Shown here: piece after piece, positions 42,410 to 50,819 of the stretch
Layout: the number at the start of each line of letters is the position of its first letter
Position numbering within the stretch: position 1 is the first letter of the stretch
Assembly (NCBI GenBank): GCA_016929905.1
Contig: JAFGHX010000374.1
Span: forward strand, 1-64,000
From: Kiritimatiellia bacterium
GTDB taxonomy: Bacteria; Verrucomicrobiota; Kiritimatiellia; JAFGHX01
DNA length: 64,000 bases
Reading direction: 5' to 3'
Notes under the pieces: generated by a model
Seen by the model: only the letters and a program-made list of their open reading frames with translations
Database searches by the model: none
Told to the model about the DNA's origin: nothing
Translations under genes and position numbers: made by a program

Positions 42410-42802
42410 TCAATCGGCGGCGGGGTGGACGTTGGGTGCGGCCAGGCGGCTTTGCGGGGACGGGCGGAAGAAGGTGTCTTTGGCGTACACCTCCAGGCCG
42501 GCTTCCCGCAGGCGTGCGAGCGTTCGCAGAAGATCGCGGTTGGCGGCGGCCTCCGCCCGGCTCGCGGCGTCCCGGCTGTCTTCGCCGAGGAGGCCCCCGT
42601 GGATCTTTTCCACGCAGACGGCTTCCGTTCTGAACAGCCACGTATAGTCGGCGCACAGATGCTGCACGATACGCGTCTGGGTGGTATCGTCCTTCGTCTT
42701 CAGCCGCACCCAAACCGCGAGCACCGGCTCTTGCCGTGCCCTGTCCAGGCAGTCGTCGAAGGTTCTGGCTCGGCCCGACATCACATAGAGGAGGCTCTTC
42801 AT
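42410..42802 (-). CDS. Small protein of unknown family, paralog of the one at 38606 (DASS/Usp-linked)
   Basis: A 130-residue protein of the same unknown family as 38606-38962, with the shared DDCLDRARQEPVLAVWVRL opening, a middle VCVEKIHGGLLGEDSRDA segment and a similar C-terminal helix-strand. It has no membrane segment. The ATG at 42802 corresponds to the start of the paralog; an upstream in-frame ATG would overlap the stress-protein gene. It is the last gene after the DASS transporter and UspA, so both family members follow anion transporters. Confidence 0.7.
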   Translation of the reverse strand: MKSLLYVMSGRARTFDDCLDRARQEPVLAVWVRLKTKDDTTQTRIVQHLCADYTWLFRTEAVCVEKIHGGLLGEDSRDAASRAEAAANRDLLRTLARLREAGLEVYAKDTFFRPSPQSRLAAPNVHPAAD

Positions 42803-42816
42803 GGTCGCACCGGGAA

Positions 42817-43251
42817 CTAGACAATTGTCAACACGTGGCACGAGGCGTGTTTGCGAACCTTGTCGGCGACGTTCTGGAGGAAGCGATCGAGCAGCACGCC
42901 TTTTCGGGTGCCGGATCCTATGATGATGAGATCGGCCTGGATCTCGCCGGCTGTGGCGACGATTTCCGTTTCCGGGTTCCCGAATTTGACGATCTTGACG
43001 GGTTGCAGGCCGTGTTTCTCGAATTCGGCGAGGTAGTCTTTGAAGGTGGCATCCAGGTTCTCGCGGACGCGCGCCTTGAGTTCCTCCGGGATCGACGCGA
43101 AGTCCACGTGCGCCTTGTCCATGGAACTGGAGTCGTAGACGGCCAGTATGTGGAGTTGGGCGCGCAGCGCCGTGGCCAACTCGATGGCGACCTCTCTGGC
43201 GAGGCCGGCCTTGGGCGAGAATTTCGTTGCCAGCAGGATCGTCTTGAACAT
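42817..43251 (-). CDS. Universal stress protein, UspA family
   Basis: A 144-residue single-domain Usp. The N-terminal strand ILLATKFSPKAGLAREVA and the C-terminal ATP-binding-type motif IIIGSGTRKGVLLDRFLQNV (G-x2-G-x9-G-S/T-like) are present, then HVLTIV. Many anaerobes couple Usp proteins to transporters. It lies 25 bp after the DASS gene and 14 bp before the small unknown protein, so the three form a tight unit. Confidence 0.9.
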   Translation of the reverse strand: MFKTILLATKFSPKAGLAREVAIELATALRAQLHILAVYDSSSMDKAHVDFASIPEELKARVRENLDATFKDYLAEFEKHGLQPVKIVKFGNPETEIVATAGEIQADLIIIGSGTRKGVLLDRFLQNVADKVRKHASCHVLTIV

Positions 43252-43276
43252 GCCATTCTCCTTCTCGTGCCGTGTG

Positions 43277-44857
43277 TTATTCCCATTTCATCCAGCGCCA
43301 GTATCCGAGTATGGCCCACCCCCACAGGACGACCCATGCGAGGAAGGTGACCGGGATGCCGTAGACGAGGAAATCCTTAAGCCGCACGAGCCGCTGGCCG
43401 GTCTTGGGGTCGAGCGCGCCCACGTACGAGATGGCGTTGTTGGGGGTGCCGACGATGAGCGCGTTGGCGAACGAAGAGGCGAACGAGCAGGCGAGCCCGA
43501 CCTTCCAGATATGGACGCCGCTGACGGCGGCCATAGACAAGGCGACGGGCCCGATAGCGGCGACGGTGGCGCCGTCGCTCATGAAGTTGGTGAGGATGGC
43601 GGTGAAGCCGCTGACGGCGATGAGCAGCGGGTCGCCGCGCTGGAACGCGTCGGGCAACATGTTCATACAGCAGCGCGCCAGCCAGAGCGCGCCGCCGGTG
43701 GTTTTGATGCCGACGCCCATGGCGCACGCGGCGGCGTAGAGGCCGACGACGTCGAACCGGACGCGCGCCTGCACGTCGTGCCAGGTGATGAGCCCGAACA
43801 CGAGCATCAGGACGAGCCCGAAGATGCTGGGGCCGCCCAGCCCGAAGCGTTTGCTGCTGGTGACCCAGAGCACGACGACGAGCAGGAAGATGACGCTCAT
43901 CAGGACTTCCTGGCCGCTCATCTTGCCCTGGTGCTTGAGCGTCTGCTCGGTGAGCCGGCCGAAATCGACGCTGGCCTTGATGCGTTTTTTGAACGTGAAA
44001 TACATGAAGGCGCCGATGACGAGCGAGACGACCACCACGTAGGGCACAGAGTAGACCACCCATTGCCCGAACGAGATCGGCGCGCCGAAATCCTTGAAGT
44101 AGCCGACCATCACGGAGTTGCGGCCGCCGGCCGCGGGTGAGCCCGGTCCTCCCTGGTTGAGGGCGAAGTTCGTGCCGAGGATGAGCAGCAGCGCGAGCGG
44201 CCTGTCTTCTTTTACGCCGGCCATATCGCAGGCGCCGCGGTACATGATGCAGAGCACCGGCACGAGAATGGCGATGAGCGCGTGTTCGGAAAAGAATCCG
44301 GCGCAGACGGCGAGCAGGGGGAAGAAGACGAAGCAAAGCGATTTCAAGCCGCGGACCCTGCGCAGCAGCAGGCTGGCGATGCGGCGGTCCAGGCCGGTTT
44401 TGCTGACCCCGACGGCGAGGGCGAGCACCCCCAGTATGAAGAACACCGCGTCCTTCATGTAGGCTTTGGAGATGCTGTCGAACGGGAGAATGAAGAAGAG
44501 GTACATCAGGCTGCCGACCAGCAGGTCGGTCGCCCCGATCGGAATGGCCTCCGTACCCCAGAGGAACGCGGCGAAGAAGAGGATGGCGACCATGGTCTTG
44601 GCCTTGGCCGCGACCTCCTCCGCCGAGAGCGACTTGCCGAGCAACTTGCTCACGTTCGCCTGAATGGTCTCGCAGCCGCCGCTGAGATCATAGCCAAGGG
44701 GGCGCGTTTCCCGCACCAGTTCGAGCAGGCTGCCCGGCACCGGCAGGCTGACGACGACCCAGAACACGGCCGTCGCGCACGCGAACAGCGCGAACCGGCC
44801 GCGCATGCCGGCATTGAGTTGTCGGATCAGGCCCCTGACCGTATTCCCGCTCTGCAT
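43277..44857 (-). CDS. DASS (SLC13)-family sodium/anion symporter
   Basis: A 526-residue inner-membrane protein with about 11-12 helices. The family features are GTEAIPIGATDLLVGSLMY near the N-terminus, the first re-entrant motif region LGTNFALNQGGPGSPAAGGR, and the second, NFMSDGATVAAIGPV, with the later SFASSFANALIVGTPNNA. Members move dicarboxylates, citrate, sulfate or similar anions with Na+. The next genes upstream make or use acyl-CoA, so an organic acid is a sensible substrate guess. Confidence 0.85.
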   Translation of the reverse strand: MQSGNTVRGLIRQLNAGMRGRFALFACATAVFWVVVSLPVPGSLLELVRETRPLGYDLSGGCETIQANVSKLLGKSLSAEEVAAKAKTMVAILFFAAFLWGTEAIPIGATDLLVGSLMYLFFILPFDSISKAYMKDAVFFILGVLALAVGVSKTGLDRRIASLLLRRVRGLKSLCFVFFPLLAVCAGFFSEHALIAILVPVLCIMYRGACDMAGVKEDRPLALLLILGTNFALNQGGPGSPAAGGRNSVMVGYFKDFGAPISFGQWVVYSVPYVVVVSLVIGAFMYFTFKKRIKASVDFGRLTEQTLKHQGKMSGQEVLMSVIFLLVVVLWVTSSKRFGLGGPSIFGLVLMLVFGLITWHDVQARVRFDVVGLYAAACAMGVGIKTTGGALWLARCCMNMLPDAFQRGDPLLIAVSGFTAILTNFMSDGATVAAIGPVALSMAAVSGVHIWKVGLACSFASSFANALIVGTPNNAISYVGALDPKTGQRLVRLKDFLVYGIPVTFLAWVVLWGWAILGYWRWMKWE

Positions 44858-44911
44858 ATGCCCTCCCGGCGCGCTTCGAGGCGCATGCCGATTTCCGTCT
44901 CTTGGCCGGGC

Positions 44912-46795
44912 CTACACAAAATCCAGCCGGTAGCTGTAGACCCCGTCGTTCAGTTCGCTGGTCACCTGGCAGCCGCTCTTGTTGAGGACGGCCTGCATGA
45001 CCCGGTTCTGGCGCAGGACCTCGGCGGTGAACCCGCCGATCCCGTTGCGTTTGGCGATGCTCATGAGGTAGCGCAGGAGGAACGTGCCGATTCCTCTGTT
45101 CTGCCACGTGTCGGCCACGACGAAGGCGACCTCGGCCCTGTTCGTCTGGTTGTTCAGGTAATAGCGCCCGATGGCCACGATGTCCTCGCCGTGCGCCTCG
45201 GGCAGCGTGCCGACGATGGCGACTTCGCCGCGGTGGTCCACGTACACGAAATCCTGGATCTGCTTTCGCGAGAAATACTTCATGTGGGAGAGGAACCGGT
45301 AGTAGATGGTCTGCTGCGACAGCTTGTGGAACAGGTCCTTCATGCCCGGCAGGTCGGTGGGGTGAATGGGCCGGAAGACGATTTGTGTGCCGTCATCGAG
45401 CACGAAGGTCGTGCGCAGTTCGGGCGGCCGGATTTTGATCTTGCCCTCCACGTCGGCCATTTCGGGGCGGACATACTTGGCCTCGATCGCCTCTTTCAGG
45501 AGCCGTTCCCGGAAGTTGGGGTGTGCGATGGAGATGAGGGCTATCGCCCGTTCGGAGACGCTCTTCCCGTGGAGGTAGGCGACGCCGTACTCGGTTACCA
45601 CGTAGTGCACGTCGCCGCGCGTGGTGACGACGCCGGCGCCGGGGCTGAGCCGCGCGACAATCCGGGAGACGCCGCCGTCCTGGGCGGTGGCGGGCAGGGC
45701 GATGATGGGCCGCCCGCCCGGCGAGCGGGCCGCGCCTCTGTTGAAGTCGACCTGGCCGCCGATCCCGGAATAGAAGCGGGTCCCGAGCGAATCGGCGCAG
45801 ACCTGTCCGGTGAGATCCACTTCCAAGGCGACGTTGATGGCGACCATCTTGGGGTGCCGCGCGATGACGACCGGATCGTTCACGTATTCGGTCGGGTAGA
45901 ACGCGAACCGCGGGTTCCCGTCGATGTAGTCGTAGAGCCGGCGCGTGCCCATGCAGAAACTGGCGATGACCTTCTCGCGGTCGATGGTTTTGCGCCGGCC
46001 GCTGATGACGCCGGACTCGATCATATCGATGATCGCGTCGGTGAACATTTCGGTATGGATCCCGAGGTCGCGTTTGTCCTTGAGGAACTCGAGCACCGCC
46101 TGCGGGATACGCCCGATGCCCACTTCGATCGTCGATCCGTCGTCGACGAGGCCGGCGATGTAGGAGCCGATCCGGCGGGTGACGTCGTCCGGCGCCGGCG
46201 GCGTCACTTCGAGCAGCGGCGTATCGGTGGGCACGAGGATGTCGAGATCGTTGACGTGCAGGCAGGAATCGCCGCGCGTGCGCGGCATGCGCGGGTTGAC
46301 CTGCGCGATGATCAGCCCGGCGTTCTCCGCGGCGCTCTTGACGATATCGACGGAGATGCCCAGGCTGCACATGCCGTAGGCGTCGGGCGGCGTCACCTGG
46401 ATCAGGGCGACGTCGAGCGGCAGTTGGCCGGAGGCGAACAACCCGGGAATATCGGAGAGGAAGATGGGCGTGTACTCTCCGAGCCCTTCCTGGATGATGT
46501 CGCGCACGTTCTCGGCGATGAAGAAGCTGTTCACATGGAAGTAGTTGGCGAGCTCGCGGGTGGCGTACGGCGCTTCGCCGAGCGTGAGCAGATGCACGAT
46601 TTCGACGTCCGGCAGGTCCGGGGCCCGGTCCGCCAGCGCGTTGACCAGGTCGGTCGGCTGCGCGCAGCCGGTGCCGATGAAGACGCGCTGGCCGGCGCGG
46701 ACTTCGGCCAGCGCGTCGGCGGCGGTCATGATCATCTCGCGATAGCGCGCCTGCCATTCGGGATCGGTCTGGGCTTTGGCGTCTGGGCATGTCAT
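44912..46795 (-). CDS. Acetyl-CoA hydrolase/CoA-transferase fused to a GNAT acetyltransferase domain
   Basis: A 627-residue two-part protein. Residues 1-455 form a CoA-transferase of the acetyl-CoA hydrolase / 4-hydroxybutyrate CoA-transferase type (EVGIGRIPQAV, ALEVDLTGQVCAD, YSGIGGQVDFNRG, VVTEYGVAYLHGKSVSERA). Residues about 460-627 form a GNAT domain (VAFVVADTWQNRGIGTFLLR, with the Q/RxxGxG/A CoA loop as QNRGIG). The enzyme would swap CoA between acids; the GNAT part may acetylate a protein, perhaps its neighbour synthetase. The ATG at 46795 overlaps the synthetase stop by ATGA. Confidence 0.9.
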   Translation of the reverse strand: MTCPDAKAQTDPEWQARYREMIMTAADALAEVRAGQRVFIGTGCAQPTDLVNALADRAPDLPDVEIVHLLTLGEAPYATRELANYFHVNSFFIAENVRDIIQEGLGEYTPIFLSDIPGLFASGQLPLDVALIQVTPPDAYGMCSLGISVDIVKSAAENAGLIIAQVNPRMPRTRGDSCLHVNDLDILVPTDTPLLEVTPPAPDDVTRRIGSYIAGLVDDGSTIEVGIGRIPQAVLEFLKDKRDLGIHTEMFTDAIIDMIESGVISGRRKTIDREKVIASFCMGTRRLYDYIDGNPRFAFYPTEYVNDPVVIARHPKMVAINVALEVDLTGQVCADSLGTRFYSGIGGQVDFNRGAARSPGGRPIIALPATAQDGGVSRIVARLSPGAGVVTTRGDVHYVVTEYGVAYLHGKSVSERAIALISIAHPNFRERLLKEAIEAKYVRPEMADVEGKIKIRPPELRTTFVLDDGTQIVFRPIHPTDLPGMKDLFHKLSQQTIYYRFLSHMKYFSRKQIQDFVYVDHRGEVAIVGTLPEAHGEDIVAIGRYYLNNQTNRAEVAFVVADTWQNRGIGTFLLRYLMSIAKRNGIGGFTAEVLRQNRVMQAVLNKSGCQVTSELNDGVYSYRLDFV

Positions 46796-48894
46796 GGTCG
46801 CGCGGCTCCACTGATTGTGATGCGTGCGTCGGCGACGACGGGCTCCACGCCGGCCGGCCCGACGATCAGGGGGTTGATATCGAGTTCCAGGATTCTCGGG
46901 AAATCCGTTACGAGCTGGCTGAGCCGCTGCAGGGCGGAGGCGACGGCCGTGATATCGACGCCGGCCTGCCCGCGCGCGCCCTCGAGCAGGGCGCAGGAGC
47001 GCGTGCTGCGCAGCATCTGCAGGGCCTCGACGGCGGTGATCGGCGCGAGGTGAAAGGCGACGTCCTTCATGATTTCCACGAAGATCCCGCCGAGCCCGAA
47101 CATGAGCATGGGCCCGAACTGCGGGTCGCGGGTCATGCCGAGTATGACTTCCCGGCCGGCCGGGCACATTTTCTCCACGTAGGCGCCTTCCAGGTGTGCG
47201 TCCGGCGCCAGCCTGCGGATGCGGAGCATCATCAGGTCGAACGTATCGCGGACGGCCTCGGGCGTGGCGAGGTTGAGTTTGACGCCGCCCAGATCGGACT
47301 TGTGCAGGATCTCGTCGGAGACGATCTTCATGGCGACGGGGAATTCGATCTTGATCGCGATGTCGACGGCGTCCTCGGCGGTGACGGCAAGCCGGCCGGC
47401 GGGCACGGTGAAGTTGTACGCGCGCAGGATTTCCTTGCTGTGCAGTTCGCCGACATGCGGGTGTCCCAGCCGCACATGCTTGGCAAGGATCCGCTCCACG
47501 CGCCGGCGGTTGACCGGGAAGCGCGTGACGATCCGGGGCGGCCTGGAGCGCCAGGCGGCGTAGTCGCACATGGCCTTCAGCGCGGCGACGGCCGGTTCCG
47601 GTGCTCCGTAGTCCGGCAGGTTCAGGGCGACGAGTTCCTCGCGGGCCGGCATGACATCCTCGCCGCCCATGAAGGAGGCGACGACGGGTTTCGTGCCGCG
47701 CAGGCAGCCGGCGATGGCGCGCGCGGTGGCGGCGGGTTCGGTCATGGCTTGCGGCGTGAGGATGACGACGATGGCGTCGACGGACTCGTCCTCCTGCGCG
47801 GCGTTCACGGCCGTGACGTAGCGGTCGGGGTTCGCGTCGCCGAGCACGTCGATCGGGTTGCCGACGCTGGCGGCGGCGGGCAGTTTTTCGCGCAGCGCCG
47901 TCGCGGTACTGCCCTGCAGGGTCGCCACTTCCAGGCCCGCCTGTTGCGCGGCGTCGGCGGCCATGATGCCCGGCCCGCCGGCGTTGGTGATAATGGCCAG
48001 CCTGTTCCCTTTCGGCAGGGGCTGCATGGCGAAGGCGGTGGCGTAGTCCATCAGCGCGTTGAAACTCTCGGCGCGTATGATGCCGACCCGCCGGAACGCG
48101 GCGCCGTAGGCCTCGTCGGCGCCGGCCATACTGCCCGTATGCGATGCCGCGGCGCGCACGCCCGCCGCGGTCGTGCCGGCTTTCAGGATCACAACCGGTT
48201 TCACGGTGGCGGCGGCCTCCGCGGCGGCCATGAACTCCTTGCCGGGCCCGATGCTTTCCAGGTAGCCCACGATCACCCGTGTCTCCTCGTCCGCCGCGAA
48301 GGCGGCCAGGAAATCGATTTCGTTCAAGTCCGCCTTGTTGCCCATGCTGACCAGTTTCGCGAGGCCGAGATGCCGCCCGGCGGCCCAGTCGAGGATGGCG
48401 GTGCACAGCGCGCCCGATTGAGACATGACGGAGATGCGGCCCGGGGTCGGCATACGCCTGGCGAACGATGCGTTCAGGTTGTGCTGCGTGTTGAGCAGGC
48501 CGAGGCAGTTCGGGCCGAGCAGGGGTGCGCCCGCTACGCGGCAGATCTGCAGGATCTCCTCCTCCAGCGCCAGGCCTTCGGCGCCCGTTTCCCGGAAGCC
48601 GGCGCTGATCACGCAGATCGCCTTGGCGCCCGCCTCAACCGAATCCTGGACCGCCCGCTTCACGGCCGGCGCCGGCAGCACGACGATGCTGAGGTCGACG
48701 GGCTTGCCGTACGCCTTCAGGGATGGGTAACAGGGCAGCCCCAGGACGTCCCGGGCGGCGGGATTCAGCGGCACAATCGTCCCGCCGAACCCGCAGTGCA
48801 AGAGGTTGGCCAGCACTTCGTGGCCGACCTTGCCCGGGTTGCGCGACGCGCCGACAACCGCGACGCTTTCAGGATGCAGCAGTGCGTTCAACAC
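46792..48894 (-). CDS. ADP-forming acyl/acetyl-CoA synthetase (alpha-beta fusion)
   Basis: A 700-residue enzyme converting acyl-CoA, ADP and phosphate into acid, CoA and ATP. An N-terminal CoA-binding Rossmann domain (VAVVGASRNPGKVG) and a succinyl-CoA-ligase-like domain with the likely phospho-histidine in SHTGSMAGADEAYG are followed by an ATP-grasp domain at about 480-700 (GGVKLNLATPEAV, FGLGGIFVEIMKD, ELDINPLIVG). This is the archaeal/anaerobe route to ATP from acetyl-CoA. I chose GTG 48894 over ATG 48933: GGGAG lies upstream and homologs start just before LNALLHPESV. It overlaps the preceding gene by 7 bp. Confidence 0.9.
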   Translation of the reverse strand: MLNALLHPESVAVVGASRNPGKVGHEVLANLLHCGFGGTIVPLNPAARDVLGLPCYPSLKAYGKPVDLSIVVLPAPAVKRAVQDSVEAGAKAICVISAGFRETGAEGLALEEEILQICRVAGAPLLGPNCLGLLNTQHNLNASFARRMPTPGRISVMSQSGALCTAILDWAAGRHLGLAKLVSMGNKADLNEIDFLAAFAADEETRVIVGYLESIGPGKEFMAAAEAAATVKPVVILKAGTTAAGVRAAASHTGSMAGADEAYGAAFRRVGIIRAESFNALMDYATAFAMQPLPKGNRLAIITNAGGPGIMAADAAQQAGLEVATLQGSTATALREKLPAAASVGNPIDVLGDANPDRYVTAVNAAQEDESVDAIVVILTPQAMTEPAATARAIAGCLRGTKPVVASFMGGEDVMPAREELVALNLPDYGAPEPAVAALKAMCDYAAWRSRPPRIVTRFPVNRRRVERILAKHVRLGHPHVGELHSKEILRAYNFTVPAGRLAVTAEDAVDIAIKIEFPVAMKIVSDEILHKSDLGGVKLNLATPEAVRDTFDLMMLRIRRLAPDAHLEGAYVEKMCPAGREVILGMTRDPQFGPMLMFGLGGIFVEIMKDVAFHLAPITAVEALQMLRSTRSCALLEGARGQAGVDITAVASALQRLSQLVTDFPRILELDINPLIVGPAGVEPVVADARITISGAARP

Positions 48895-50024
48895 GGTGGA
48901 TCTCCCTGCGTGTCGGGAGCCAGCGGCAGGCACACGGTGAATCGTGTGCCGCCGATCAGGCTTTCCGCCTCAAGGCTCCCGTCGTGAGCGGCGGCGATCG
49001 CCCGCGCCGCCGCCAACTCGATCCCCGACGTGGCGCCTTGGCGCCTTCCGGCGCGCACCGGCCGGGACGACGGTTCGAAGACGAGCGGGAGTCTGTCGGC
49101 CGGGATCGGCATGCCCGTATGCGACAGCGCGATGAGTGCGTTTGTGCCTTCTGGCGTTTGCTCGACGCGGACTCGGCCCTCGTTCGGCATGTACTGGACG
49201 GCGTTCAGCATGATGTTGACGAAAAGCCGCTGCAGGAGTCGTTCGTTGCCCCAGACGGGTCGGCTGTGCTCCGGCGCGCGGCAATCGAACGCCACGTTCC
49301 GCGTGTCCAGTTCCCGCGCGACGACTGCCCAGGCGCTTTCCAGGAGCCGGCGCAGGTGCACGGCCTTCCGCTCCGGCGGGCCGGCCTTCGGGTTCTCGAG
49401 TTCGGCCACAATCTGCCAGTCTTCGAGCAGCCGGGCGATCCAGGCCAGGCTGCGGCTCGCCTCTTCGAGCAACGCGTTCTGCCGGGCCGTGAGCGGGTCC
49501 GCGCCGGCGTCCGACAATTGCGACACGCACCGTGCCGCCGCGGCGACCGGCGCCGGCAGCCGTTCCCGGACCTCCGCCGCCAAGGGGTCCGTGCTCGTTG
49601 CGGGCCCTTGCCCGGGCCCCACGGGCCGCGCCCTGGCCCCGGCCCGGGCAGAGGCCGCACGAATTGTTCGCAACAGCGTTTCGTCGTCAAAGGGCTTTCG
49701 CAGGTAGTCGCAAGCGCCGGCGCGCATGGCTTCGATCGCCGACTCCAGCTCGGCATAGGCGGTCATCACGACAACCATCGTGCCGCCGCTCGTGCGGCGC
49801 ATTTCGCGAAGGGCGTCCATGCCGGACATCCCCGGCATCTTCAGGTCGATGAGCGTCACCTCGGGCCGGAGCCGCGCGGCGAGTTCGAGGCCCTTTCCCG
49901 CGTTGGGGGCCGCTGCCGTTCGATACCCCGCCTGGGCCAGCACCTGGCAGCAGGCTTCGCGCATGGATGCTTCGTCGTCGATGATCACGACGGTTGTCTG
50001 GGCTTGGTATGCGCCCTTCCTCAT
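48888..50024 (-). CDS. Receiver protein fused to a degenerate histidine-kinase module
   Basis: A 378-residue protein. The receiver (residues about 10-130) is complete: acidic pair IIDDEAS, phospho-Asp in TLIDLKMPGMSG, Thr in VMTAYAE, Lys in LRKPFDD. A kinase-like half follows, but VRERLPAPV aligns with the H-box VxHELRTPV, putting Glu where the phosphorylated His should be. The ATP lid has HTGMPIP in place of DTGxGIP. The N box (FVNIMLNAVQYMP) is kept. It probably senses or scaffolds rather than phosphorylates. It overlaps its neighbours on both sides (ATGA upstream, 7 bp downstream). Confidence 0.85.
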   Translation of the reverse strand: MRKGAYQAQTTVVIIDDEASMREACCQVLAQAGYRTAAAPNAGKGLELAARLRPEVTLIDLKMPGMSGMDALREMRRTSGGTMVVVMTAYAELESAIEAMRAGACDYLRKPFDDETLLRTIRAASARAGARARPVGPGQGPATSTDPLAAEVRERLPAPVAAAARCVSQLSDAGADPLTARQNALLEEASRSLAWIARLLEDWQIVAELENPKAGPPERKAVHLRRLLESAWAVVARELDTRNVAFDCRAPEHSRPVWGNERLLQRLFVNIMLNAVQYMPNEGRVRVEQTPEGTNALIALSHTGMPIPADRLPLVFEPSSRPVRAGRRQGATSGIELAAARAIAAAHDGSLEAESLIGGTRFTVCLPLAPDTQGDPPC

Positions 50025-50476
50025 GTCGTTCCCTTCGCGGACGTGTCCTGAATCCGATGGCCGCGGCTGTCTCCCGCCTCGGGAGGAGGGGTTTTCCCTT
50101 TCCGTTTCAGGGCGCCGGCTACCGCCATCTGCAGTTCATGTACATCGAAACCCTTGACGTAGTAGTAGAGAATGTCCTGCTGCCGGATCTTGGATTCCAG
50201 TTCCGAGGTGTTTTGTGCGGCCGTCATGATGATTTGGATGCACGGGGAGATCGCCCGCACGACCGGCACGGCGTTGTGTCCCTTCATCTCGGGCAACTCT
50301 TCATCCATGATCACGCAGTCGAATTCGACGTCTCTCAGTCGTTGGACGGCATCGGTGATTCCGCCGACGATTTCCACGTCGCAGTCGTGAGCCGATAGCA
50401 TCGTGTCCAGTCTCTGTGCGAACAGCGGGTCGGGGTCCACGACCAGGACGCGGCCCCTTCTTTCCGTTGTCTTCAT
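50021..50476 (-). CDS. Single-domain response regulator (receiver only)
   Basis: A 151-residue protein. The receiver fold has the acidic site in VLVVDPDP, the phospho-Asp in CVIMDEELPEMKG, Thr in IIMTAAQ and Lys in YYYVKGFD, followed by a short basic, Pro-rich tail without an output domain. It overlaps the receiver/pseudo-kinase gene by ATGA. It is the first gene of the long minus-strand unit and lies about 100 bp downstream of a sigma-54 promoter. It may pass phosphate to, or compete with, the fused receiver. Confidence 0.88.
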   Translation of the reverse strand: MKTTERRGRVLVVDPDPLFAQRLDTMLSAHDCDVEIVGGITDAVQRLRDVEFDCVIMDEELPEMKGHNAVPVVRAISPCIQIIMTAAQNTSELESKIRQQDILYYYVKGFDVHELQMAVAGALKRKGKTPPPEAGDSRGHRIQDTSAKGTT

Positions 50477-50522
50477 AGGGCCTGTTTCTCCTAATGCGGG
50501 CTTCGCCCGCAACCCAGCGGTG

Positions 50523-50547
50523 AGAGGTCAGGGTTCATCTGACCTCT
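50523..50547. repeat. Perfect 9-bp hairpin in the leader of the receiver gene
   Basis: AGAGGTCAG and CTGACCTCT pair perfectly around a 7-base loop. It lies between the predicted sigma-54 start site (about 50563) and the receiver ATG, so it would be in the 5' leader of that transcript. No T-run follows on either strand. The rest of the 50477-50819 gap holds the promoter and no gene. Confidence 0.6.
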
Positions 50548-50574
50548 GGCTTCTTGCTTTCCGTCGTGTATGAG

Positions 50575-50590
50575 AGCAAATTCCGTGCCA
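50575..50590 (-). promoter_or_regulatory. Sigma-54 (-24/-12) promoter for the acyl-CoA/anion unit
   Basis: On the minus strand TGGCACGGAATTTGCT matches TGGCAC-N5-TTGCW at every conserved base. Transcription would begin near 50563 and run through the receiver, pseudo-kinase, ADP-forming synthetase, CoA-transferase and probably the DASS, Usp and unknown genes. The bases just upstream (ACCCGACC) resemble those upstream of the hydrogenase promoter at 63041. Confidence 0.85.
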
Positions 50591-50819
50591 GGTCGGGTGG
50601 GAATCGCCCGCATGTCCCGGCCGCCGCATACGGGACGTTCCATCGCGGCCTTTGAGGGGTGACACGCGGCGTCTTGGCCGCCATCCCCTTCCGGCGCGGC
50701 GGGGGCGGGGGGCTTTGTACCATCCGCCGGCAGCGGGATGGGTAGTTTCGCGCCAGAGTCCCGACTCTGCCTGCGGCGGCCGCCGAAGACCTCGGATTGC
50801 GGGTTGGGCGTTGGGCCGC

